From Owenia fusiformis (lineage: Eukaryota; Annelida; Polychaeta; Sabellida; Oweniidae): a DNA stretch of 64,000 nucleotides. The translations under genes were made by a program, and so were the position numbers. How positions within the stretch are numbered: position 1 is the stretch's first letter; each line of letters begins with the position of its first letter. Below the pieces are notes generated by a model, which saw only the letters and a list, made by a program, of their open reading frames with translations, searched no databases and had not been told where the DNA came from. Where the stretch lies: the NCBI GenBank assembly GCA_903813345.2, contig CAIIXF020000006.1:10794348-10858347 (forward strand), in the 5' to 3' direction. Positions 48,701 to 60,700 of the stretch are shown in pieces.

Positions 48701-51700
48701 GCAAATTTGGAGAAAATCTGATGAGCAGTTTTCCAAAAATGGCGATGACAAGAATTATTTAAAAAACCTACAAAATGGCCATCAGAAAACAAGATGGCCA
48801 CTCAAAAGTTAATCAGCTCAAGAACTTGATATCTTCTATCATGTGTCTGAATTTGGAGAAAATCCGATGAGTGGTTTTCCTGAAATGGTGATGACAAGAT
48901 TTATCGAAAAACCTTCAAAATGGCCACCGGAAAACAAGATGGCCACCCAAAAGTTCCTTTGTATAACTATAATATTGAGAGGTCAAAGGAAATGTTGTAT
49001 ATGCTATTTTGTTCCAACAGGGTTCGGAAAGATATTTTATTTCATTCTCAAGAATTGATAGAAAGAAGCAAAAACAATTACACACGACAAAAAATCAAAA
49101 AATGTTAACAAAAACAGTTATAAAAATATATTTAAATAATCACAATAAATTGTTGTCAATCAGTCACCATTACATAAATGACCGTGTTTTTTGGTTTTCT
49201 TTTTGGTTTAAAAGAAAAACAATGTTGAATTCAGTTCACCATATCGATACCAATCCTTTTCTGATACTGCAACACATCACTTGACCAATGGATAGGACAT
49301 AAAGCCATGGTCCTCCCCTATGTTCATGGGCCCTAATATTCCAATTGACTCTCAACTAGATATATTATTACTTGTAGACTATTAATATAATATACCTCTG
49401 AATAGATAATGCCTGCCTTAAATAAGGAGAGTTCACATACTTGATATATTTGGTAGAGACCCAGGTACTACTAAGGATGCATGTATATTATAATCCTGTA
49501 TAGCATAAGAGACCTTAGTATTACCCCCATTTTACACATAAGATACTCTTACATAAATAGAACTTCCACCAATTTAAATAAAATAGTTCACATACTTGAT
49601 ATCTTTGACAGTGACCGAGAGCCAAGTGCTTGTGAACTCCTGGAAGTTGGTGCGGCGTTGTTCTTTACATTCTTCCCATTTTGGCCAAGGTAGATGCTTC
49701 CGATCTTTTATATGAACTGTGGTATCTGAAATCAATAGTAATACACAACTGAATATTATTACATTATAGGAGTATGTCTGTACTGTACTGTAAAAATTAG
49801 TCTAAAAATGAGTTTTTCATGTTTAACAATTTAACAATACAGCCTTCTACATTTCAAGAGATGAAAATGACCAGGGTATGTCAGACTATAATACCTAACA
49901 CTTAGGAATGCACAAGCTATTCAATTGGTAAGCTTGGATTGTTTAGTATTTTTGAAAGTACCTCACAAACATTGTATAACCATCATATACCAATCATAAA
50001 CCAATCATGTGAAAAATGAAGGACCCACGGTCCTATGCTCACACAGTTTGGAACCTTCAGAGGAATTTATATCCTGACTTTCAAACAAAAATATTGATTT
50101 GGATTTGTAGTCTCGAACTTTGAGAAACTTAGATAGCATAGTTATGTGACCTAGTTTGATGACCTTTGACCTTGAAAATTTTACTTATTTAGAGCTCAGT
50201 AAGGTCTTTTGTGATTAAGCTGACCAAAATTTACATCCAAAAATCAACTTTTTTGATCTTTCGAAGGTCACTGAAGGTCAAGTAAAGGTCAAATCCTAAA
50301 ACTAATGTCAGATTTGAACTCCTGGCAACTTGTAGATGATTTTCAAAAATAAATTTGGTCAAATTGAAGCAAGTTGAAAAATAACTTATTTTTACTGTTT
50401 TTTGAATCAAATATTTCAAAATAGTAAAAATTTGATGCTGACATATATTGAGAAATATGTAGGGAATGCTTAAATCTATTAATGATGTAATTTATTGCAG
50501 GAAATGATCAAGTATAAGGCAAACTTTAAGAATCTTGTCAATCACAAAACCTGCCATTGACTTTATACATGAGAAAGTTTCCTGAAAATGACTAAGTCCT
50601 ACTTTTTTCAAATTTTATAGAGTAAACACCAAAAACCGTAATTCCAAGAGCTTTGAAATTTTCAGAGGACATAAGTTGCTATACACCAAGTACTTAAAGT
50701 TATTTGAAAGTTCTGCTTCAACAAAGTGTTTAGTATTTACAGAAAAGTTGACTTTTTGACGTCAAAATCCGCAATTTCTCGGAAACCGGGCGAACTTGGG
50801 AAATGGCGATGATAGGTCAAATAGGCATTATGGATATGCATAAAATGAATGTGGATATGACTCAATCCGAATAGCAGTTTTAATTTGTGCGGCCAATGTT
50901 GACGGACGGACGGACCAACGGACGGACGGACGGACCAACGGACGGACGGATGGACCAACGGACGGACGGACGCCTGGTCAATCCCATAGGCTCACTGTGT
51001 GAGCCAGAAATATGTGCGAAAACAATCAACTTATCCATAAATGATCAGTAAAACTGGATGCTCATTAACACTTTTATTGATGCAAATTAATAAGTTTTAA
51101 TGTTGTGATTTTGTGTAGCATTTAGAGTAAAATACACATAACATTAACCAACCTGGCAGTTTAGCATCATCTGGGTCAGGAATCTTGCTCGCCATCATTG
51201 TATCAACATCAGGGAGGTCATCATCCACTGCTTCATTATGTGTGCTATATTTAACCTTTAAGGTGAAAAGATTGTTAAAATATTTGTGAATTACAGAGTA
51301 CAGTAAAACCTGTATATATAGTTGTTCACTTCAGAGAGGGATTTACAGGAGTCAATGTAAAATGCGGTGTTCACTAAACACAAGTGTTCACGTGAGAGGG
51401 GTGCTCACTCATACAGGTTGTACTGTACTTGAACAATCATCTGAGGTGAGCATCACTGTCGTGTGAAAACTTTTCCACGAGCCCTTTCCTTTTGAAAACT
51501 TTTTACGAAGGTTTTGAGGCATTAGTTTACTTGATTAACATTTTGAAACATATAAATCCATGTACAGAACATGACATTTAAATGATGGCAATTCAAATGT
51601 GGCAAGCTTGGTGTATTTCAGTGTGCTAATCATTGATAGATGTCTAACTGAGCAGAAAAATCTTCTACAATACATTATGGTTTCAAAAGAAATTGGGCGG

Positions 51701-54700
51701 TGCAGATGGGTTGATATTCCATATTTATTACATTAACATTAACTCATGCTTTTACACCTGAATACAAGATTTTTATTCCTTACCCAAAAGCTTGCATATA
51801 TTCATAATTTCAGTTTTTTAAATTATTTGTATAATATAATTCATATGTTTCTTAAAAAATTGAAATTTTAAAAATTACAATTGTAATTTGTTTAATAAAA
51901 TAAAAACAGTAAATAAGTTAATAATAACCTTTCCATATATAGTCTGACTGGCATCATCCTTTAACTGTATATCATCACTGATCTGACTTGGGCTGTCATC
52001 ATTGTATGAATCATCTTCGTAGTTGTATTTCAGGAATGTCAGGTTGTCATCATCATCTTCATCATTGTTTTTAGAGTCAGTTTTCTCATCATCTGGAGTG
52101 GATTTTTCTCCTTTAGCTGAAAACAAATCATGAGTTGCAGAATTTTTTGATCTGGAGTAATTATTACAAAATGGCTGCCAAGAAATCAACCCAACTTGCC
52201 CAGAACCAAATTAAATCTTGGCATTACTCTGCTCTTACAATTGTTCTACCTTTTAACTCTTCAAATGAAAAGCTTAACCAGCAATCTTCAAATGAAAGTT
52301 TCACATGATCCCTTCAAATGAAAGGTTTTACTTCAAATGAGAGGTTTTGCCCAAAGTCTTCATATAAAAGGAGTGAGGCCCAATCAAAAAAAAAAAATTT
52401 CAAGTTAAAATCTCAAGAAACAAAAAAATGAGAGCACTTGGTAAGAAACTTTCTGATTGGGCCTCGTATAAAAGGACTGATCACTTACCGGATGAGGTAA
52501 AACTGGTTGACTTTGGCAATTTGGCACAATTCTCATCATCTTTACACTGTTCTTCATGTTTCATCAATAGTTTCTCCAGCTCATCAACATTCTTAGCAAA
52601 TTCAGCAAGCTGTTCTTCCTGAATAGCACAATATGAACAGAGTCTCAATATGTTAACTAGAAAACAGCAACTCCAAGGAGCATCAAATAAAACCAAAACA
52701 AAAAACATATTTTATTAAATCCCCAGTCATTTTACATGATAGAAATAACCAGAAAGTAGTATGGTAGTATTGTCTTCTTTTGACAAAATCTACAACCATG
52801 ATGTGATGTCCCATATATTGAATTCTTTCTTGAGCAGAGGTTTTATGACCATAATTAGGTCTAAGCATATAAAAGTTGGACCGAATCTGACAATTGGCAT
52901 TTTGAAATAAAAAGGCCATTTTGAATTCAGCAGTCATTTTGAGAATTCTTTCTTGAGCAGATTTCTATAATCTTTCAACCGGTATTTGAATTATCAAAGA
53001 TTACATTTGAGACAAATGTCAGCTATTTTGAGTTTAGTGGCCATATTGAAAATTCCTTCTACACCCAAGAGGAGGGAAACCCCCAGGACTTTAGGGATGA
53101 CAGACATATTACGTCTCTTGCGTACCACCTTCGTTTGCACAAATTCTTACCAGTTAGTTTTTGAATATAACGTTATTAGAAAATTTTGAATCTGCCATTT
53201 TTATTTCTCGATTTGGACCAATCAGGACGGTGGGTCATCTCAATATCATCTTTGAACCCCAGGGACTCTCACCCTCTTTCCTCCACCCATAACTCACAAG
53301 CCAATAAAATTTGAACCAAATCTGTCAACTGGTATTTGAGTATTTGAAAAAATTGGTATTTGAGATATCGCCGAACATTCTAATGGCAGACAGATGACTT
53401 CTCTACATCACAAAGACCTTTTTTTGTGGTATAATTAAGCAATTTGATCTTCCTGATAAGGGCAAGATATTGTCTTCCATTCTCACAAGCAGGGATTTTT
53501 AAAAACAGCCTCAGCAGAGGGTAGCATCTAACATGATGCGCTCAGAAATGAATGTTTTGTACCTAGTAAAAGCAAGCAACGTAATAGTTAACATTGTAAA
53601 AATTATGAAGATTGTCTCGAAGACAAAGTGGGGCAATGAAAGAGATATTTAAATTTTATATTAGTATTAAGACCATCTCTTAATATATCTTCAGAATATA
53701 CACTTCACATGCAAATATCTTTAGTTTTCAAAGTATCATGCAAAACAAAAAGCAATCAGGATAAGGTTGTAACGAGAGGCCTTGTCAATAAATAAGAAAA
53801 GGATGCTTGTAATAGCGAGATCAATAGTGCAAATAAACAGGGAAATAGTTCATTCATGGAACGAAGCGTGAAACTTTCCATATATCTTCCATATACATTC
53901 ATCTTTGATTTAAGAGCATGAGACATTTTTTTGGTCCACAAGAACGACTAAAATCATTACAAATGCCCCCTCCCACCAAATCCTAGGGGGTGGGGGAGAG
54001 AGAATTTATTTTTTATTTTTAAAAATATGTTTAAATATGCTCATATTGCAGATTTAGCATGCTTCTTTCATAGTTAAGACAGATTGGCATTATAATAAGA
54101 TGATTTCTCATGAATTTTAACATTCTTAAAGCTTGACCGAGGTTGACACCCACTTTTCTTATATTGAATATATTCATTTAATCAGATCTCCATTTTCGGT
54201 CTAAGAAATAATTGCTATTCACCTTTCAGCTAGATAACATCAGATTCCTTTCTTAATTATGATCTTGGGTGTTGCAATTAATCTAAGAGTTATATTACTT
54301 AAGGTTTCGGGGTAGTTATCAGAAATTTACACCAAACTGGAAATGAAAAACCATGTGGATTTTAGAATTGTTTGAACTAAGATAACAGAGTTCTGCTTTA
54401 ACCTTCTATCAGTTTTACTACTCCTATATATTATTTACATGACAAGGATCATAATGGTCATTGTCAAAAATGACCCTTACCATGCTGAAATAGCTTTTTC
54501 AGCCCTCTGAAATTGTGACTGAAAAAAGTTACAAGTTAGCACTTCCGAAAGGTCACTGAACAGAATATATTGAATTTTTAAGAAAATGTGCCCATTATAT
54601 CATTCTGTTCACTGACCTTTTAGAAACACTAACTTTTTACTATTTTCAGTCACGTTTTCAGAGCGCTGAAAAGGCTATTTCTGCATGGTAAGGGTCATTT

Positions 54701-57700
54701 TGACCATGGCCATTGTGATTCTTGCAATCTAAACGATAAATGGGAGTAATACAACTGACTGAAGATCAAAGCAGAACTCTAAATTCTAAAATCAACATGA
54801 TTTTTTTATTTCCTGTTTGGTGTAAATTCCCAATAACTACCCGAGACCTTAAAGCCTTTATGTCATATTTTTTTTATTATTAGAAGGAATGGATGAGAAC
54901 GAGATACAAGCTTTTAAATATCCTTTAAGTCTTATAAGCAGATTCCTTCCTGAAAGTGACACACTTTAACCAGAACCAGAAGGGCCATAGAGTGACAGCT
55001 TCAGTACATTCTTCTGAAGAAAGCCTATGCTACATATACATCTGTTGAGAATCTTGACAATGGAATACCTGAAGAGTTTGATGATTGGTGTAATGCCCAA
55101 CAACATGTACCAGTTTTCAAGTTATGGTTTCTAGTTATACAAATTGAACTCCTCTGCCTTAACAATGTGAGGGCTATCAGAAAACTTCCCCTTTACCTCC
55201 AATCAATAAGCAAGCTTCTCCCCTGTTTTTTCATTTTTGACCACTCCAACTATGCTCGATGGGTTCCAGTACATCTAAGGGATATGGTACAACTACAAGA
55301 AAAACACCCAGAGATCTATGAAGCCTTCCTGAAGGGCCACTTCACTGTGAGTAAATTGAGACGAAGCTTTTCTGCCATAGCAATCGGTCAAGCTCATGAG
55401 CAGAAAAACAATCTTGTTAAATCAGATGGTGGAGCAGTGGGGCTCTTTGATAACCAGACAGCTCTACCGAAGTGGATGGTTGGAGGGCCTGAATTAGCCA
55501 GACTGATCACCGAGTTTGAGAATAATATATTTGATGATCAAGATGAGGACCTATGTAATCATGAACAAAGCAAAAGTATTCAACAAAGTTCATCAAAAGA
55601 GACATTAACAGACTTGTACTTCTTAGACAACAAAGAAGTTGTATCATCAACACCGTTATATGAAATGGAGCAAGCTGGTCGGGATTAGTACACATTGTAC
55701 ATTAAAGAAAGACTGCTTGACAGAACAAACCCTTTAGCAGACACTATAAAGAGAAACAACTACAAGATATTTAAAGAACAGAAAACAAAGATGAATGTAA
55801 ACGAGGAAACATAGAAAATGACTGTGCCCTTTTCTCAAAATGACAAATAAGTCTGACATTCTCAAACCATTAGAGCAGCTACCCACTGGAAATCAACAAG
55901 TTGAATGCCCACAGGTAGAAGCATTGCTCCTTGATGGTGCAGCCATTGTGCACCTTTTGAAACTCCAACAGGCCAAAATATTCCAACAGTACTCAGATCA
56001 TGTGTTCAATGAATAGAAAACTATATTTCTTCCCAGCTAGCAAAAGTGGAACGACTAGACATTGTGTGGGATCAGTACCTGGAAAACAGTTTAAAACTAT
56101 CAACCTGCAGACAGAAAGGAAGAACAGGCAAACAACGCCCAGTGGAACCAAATTCACAATCTCAATGGATAGCTTTTGGAAATGGGAAAAATTATCCAAC
56201 CCATGAAATGGCAGCTTCCCTTGGACTTAACAAGGCCACTTGTCTCCCCTAACACCACATCTGGATTCCATGGTAAATCCAAAACAACAGCATGGAAACA
56301 ATGGAATGCCCAATTTTGACTGAAGATCCAAATAAGTTAGCCGTAGTTATGCCAATCATTGAACCTATCATTGTTATTTTATACAATACAGAAAGCAACA
56401 AAACAACTATAAATGCTGCAAGACAAGAAATGTTCATGAAGAAAACCACACAAAGTGAGAACATTCTCCCAACATTAGAAGCAGTATATGTATGGGGGCA
56501 GTCCATTATACCTATCCCAGTCATTCCATAACCCTCACAATGGGGTTTGTAATCAATCAACACCAAGACTGGAAAAATAATTTGGGTTCCAATGTGGAAG
56601 ACACTACCCCAAGCCTCAGATGCTTTTAAAAATGCATTTGGAAGCAACAATGTTCAACTAAACGCTGCAAGTGCTTTAAAGCCAATCTTCAATGTACCTC
56701 CCTGAGCTTGTGTAATGGGGAATGTGAACATTAATTGATAATGGCATATATAATACTTGAGTGCATACGGGTACTTAATAAGGTAACTGATCAACTAGTC
56801 AGAGAGTGCTTTCATTAAGACCCAATAGAATCAATTTATATTTGTGATTAACACATATTATATCTTAATCACTAAAAGTGGGCGTGGCCAATAACAAGCA
56901 ATAACAATAGAATTGTCTTTCTTATACCATATATTATATCAATATCATTAACTGATTTATCCTTATCCATTTTGTTCAGCTAAACTAGGTTACTTTCCTA
57001 TTCATAATCAGAAGATTCACTAACTTGCATACTTAACTTGTTGATAATATGGGTGTCGCCCCCAGTCAGACTTTAACAATGGATATCCATGAGAAATGCT
57101 TATGTAATCTTAGCTATTATTTTGAGCATACTAAAAGCATACTAAAACTGCAATATGAGTATATTCAAACATATTTCTAAAAAGAAAAAAAATTCTCTCA
57201 CCCCCATCCCCAGGATTTGGTGGGGGGAGGGGATAATTGTAATTTTTTATCGTTCTAGTGGACCAAAAAAATGTCTCATGCTCTTAAATCAAAGATAAAT
57301 GTATACTGATGACATATGGAAAGTTTCACGCTTCGTTCCAAGAATGAACTATTTTGACACTATTTATCTCGCTATAAGAATATTACCTGATTACAATAAA
57401 TGCCAGTGAGATGTAAAAATCTGAAATCCTTTGCATTTGTCATTTATAAAGAAGCTATGGGATAACAGGAGAGGTCTACAATTGTTTTGTAAGTCAGAAG
57501 AAACTAATAATACACCTGTAGATGACAATCATCAATCAGCTTTGAAAATATTGTTTGATTATTTCAAGTATTCTCAGGTAGCGTCCATCTGTTCTTTATC
57601 GTATGAATTGATCATGCAATGACCCATTTTAGCATTTAAAAAGTTATTTTGGACATTTCACAATCTTCTCTGGGTCTGAATCATGCCAGCATAATTTTTT

Positions 57701-60700
57701 TGAGAAAATTGTCAACACCTGAAGTCAGCAATGGTAGCTTTAAACTCTATTTTCGGCACATCATTGTAAGTAAAGTTAATGTTAATTCTATGTTTCTCTT
57801 TGTATTTTGGCTATCCTTATTGTCTAGTAAAGTCGAAATATCACACTCATCAAAGTTTAAAAAATGTCAGCCTGCCATGTTTTTCTGTAAACATTATGAC
57901 ATCATATTCCCATAATTCACAAGCAAAGTACAGTAAAATATGCAGTCAACAATGTCCCCATTATGCACAGGTGGGGTACAGGCAGAAATGTTGACCACTA
58001 ATTGACCAATCAGATGTGAGTATTCACACGAGGTACTAACAATAAAAAATGGTAAAAAATCTGCAAAAGAGAAAATAGTAATACTTGAAATTTATTGTTT
58101 TATCATTTTTATGATATACAAAAAGATAAGTATATTATTGAAAATCAACGGTTGGATCAAAGATAAAAAATTCAAAACAATATGCAAGACATGCGAGGAG
58201 GGGTACAAACTCCAAAATGATGAAATCACGGTGCAACTGTTCAATCTGAAGTGATGGTCTGGTCCAACCGTGATAAATTGGGATTCATAGAAGAATGGCA
58301 AGAGCAATGTATAAATGTATATGCACATACACACACTAACTGACACTGTAATATTTACAGCACTCTGCAAATAGAGCCATACACTACATAACATAAATGA
58401 AACAATACAAAAAAACATGCTACAAATAAATCCCATTGCAACAAATTTTATTTTTTATTGATTCCATTATAAAAAAGTATACAGTACTGTAAAGCCTTTG
58501 TATGTGAACACCTCTTTAAAGAAAACCATGTTTAATTTATATCCTGTTTACTCCCATGTTTTCAGGACATTTAGAATTGAACCCCATTTGAAACAGTGTT
58601 CACTTAATAGACAGGTTTTACTGAAGATGATTGAGAAATCCATTTTGAGAAAATTTTGAGAAATCCATTGCAAGGGGTTGTAAATAGGGGAAAACTACAC
58701 TCTAAAGGCTACAAATTATGTGTACAACTACCTCTGGCCACCATTGCTTTACATCTTCTACAAACATCCCAACCTATAGAGAGACAGAACACAAACTATT
58801 ACCCCACATCTCATCGAGCACTATGATATGTTGAACTATCACCCCAAAATCAAATGGTATTTGAAAATATTGTCCCACACATATTTTTGGTAATTTTGGG
58901 AATACCAGGCATGTGGGGTAATATTTTGAGTTGGGCAATATAATTTAATATTACTCGACATTATGGGTGTTATTTTAAACTATTACTCTACATCAACAGT
59001 ATGAACATTAACTTTTGTACTGCATCTAGTGTGATATTTTAAGTATTTAACTACCAACATTTTGTCTAAGCTCTTTTTAAATATATATGCAATCTACAAT
59101 ATTTATACAGAAACATATCTAAAAATAAGTGTTTCTACACAGAACTGTCTCTCCACAATATTACTGTATTTCTAAAGCAAAGTGTGTATTTTTTAATTCA
59201 TGTTATTTCATAATCAATAGATCTGAGTAAAAAGCATATTAAATGGAGTTCTCGGTGCACAGGGATGAACATAGAGTTTATAAAAATATGTGTGACAATA
59301 ACCCCCCTCCCTGCTGAGCAGATTTGAGATTTCTCCATGATATTGTATTCCATACATATTCTTGAGCCCAGATAAGAACAACCTTCCTCAAAATCATAGA
59401 ATCCAATGTATTGCTCTCAGATTTAAATATAATCTTTGTGATGCAATCATTTTTGGTTTGAAATATGAAGGATCAATCTGAGCTATAGCTTATATTAACA
59501 GGTGGGTGATTGCAATAGCTCACCATGAGAGCTAAAATGAACTTAAAACAAAATGATGTCAGCTGAAAAGTGTTAAAATAGCTATGCTAGAACTACTTTT
59601 TATTTAATCTATACTACCTAACCCCTGACTATTAGAACTGGAGGTATCACCCTTGATTAGTACTGTGAAACACGTTTAATTCATTCACACAATTTTTACA
59701 AATTCAAAATTTCCTAGAAATGTGCGTCATGATGAATTCACAATTTCAGAATTTAGTTCAATGAAATTTAAGGTACAATTCATATTGCAACATGTAAAAT
59801 TCATGAGTGACTGTTTAAAAATAATACATTTTATTGACTCACAGATGTCATAACTGTGAAATATATTAGTCACAAAAAATATGTACATAGCGGGCGAGTT
59901 GCTGTTCTGATGCATCAAATTGGTTCATGTTTTTATTTCCTGAGCTCGACGATAGATGTCTGGCGCTATAAATATATATGATATGACATCAGATATATAT
60001 TATATGATGTCATATATGACGGGAATGACATCATACTATATTTTCATCCAGTGTATATTGAAATAGCGCACAGAGCGGATGGCGCGTAGTTTAAAATTCT
60101 CGACAGCTGTGGCAAATAAATGAAATTAACATGCTTCACAGTACAGTGAGTCAGTATATATATTTTTCCAAGATCTAATAGGCAGCCACTAAATATAACC
60201 ATCTAATAATACATACAATATATCAACCACCTTATGACACACATATAAAACAATACAAGTTAACCTACCAGAGGTTGATACTCTTTCTTCTCACACCCTG
60301 TAGTTTTGGTACCATCATTGAATATGACACAGTCATCGTCCATGACTATAATGTCATCTTTACTTGTAAACACAAGTTTCTGATGGATCAAGCCTTCATG
60401 ATACTCTAGTTTTATATGTGGACGTTGATTTGGGTGCTGAAATACAAAAGTTCAATCCATGAAACTATTTTGATGAACAACATGTAATCAATGCTGTATG
60501 AGCTACAAAACATTGGTAATGTTGTAATAAAAATTCTGAAGCTAAAATTACTCAATGACAACTTTATGTAATGACGTTGAGTTCTGAGACAAGTTCTGTG
60601 AACTTGATTTAAAAAGGTTTACATTGTCTGTTGACTTAATTGACATTACTTTATTTTGCCATCCATTAAATATGTAAAAGTAGCCAAGGGCTTGTAAAAT

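Larger units (their letters stand above)
53755..57395. mobile_element. Large decayed element with inverted repeats of about 500 bp
   Basis: Left arm 53,755-54,290 and right arm about 56,860-57,395 are degenerate inverse copies. 'ttaagagcatgagacatttt' faces 'aaaatgtctcatgctcttaa', 'cgaagcgtgaaactttccat' faces 'atggaaagtttcacgcttcg', and 'gaggttgacaccc' faces 'gggtgtcgcccccag'. Between them lie a separate 547-bp MITE (54,302-54,848) and remains of a protein-coding gene (54,996-56,700). The whole lies inside the TTC17 intron between 52,619 and 58,731. Target duplications cannot be told because the outer ends are eroded. Confidence 0.7.

Noticed and set aside
56249-56650. 133-aa hydrophobic minus-strand frame resembling a membrane protein
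   Set aside because: It is antisense to the recognised pieces of the broken multicopy-family gene; hydrophobicity is a by-product of the opposite strand.
58092-58436. 114-aa hydrophobic minus-strand frame
   Set aside because: It lies in the TTC17 intron with no acceptor or donor in phase with neighbouring exons and ends in T-rich low-complexity sequence.
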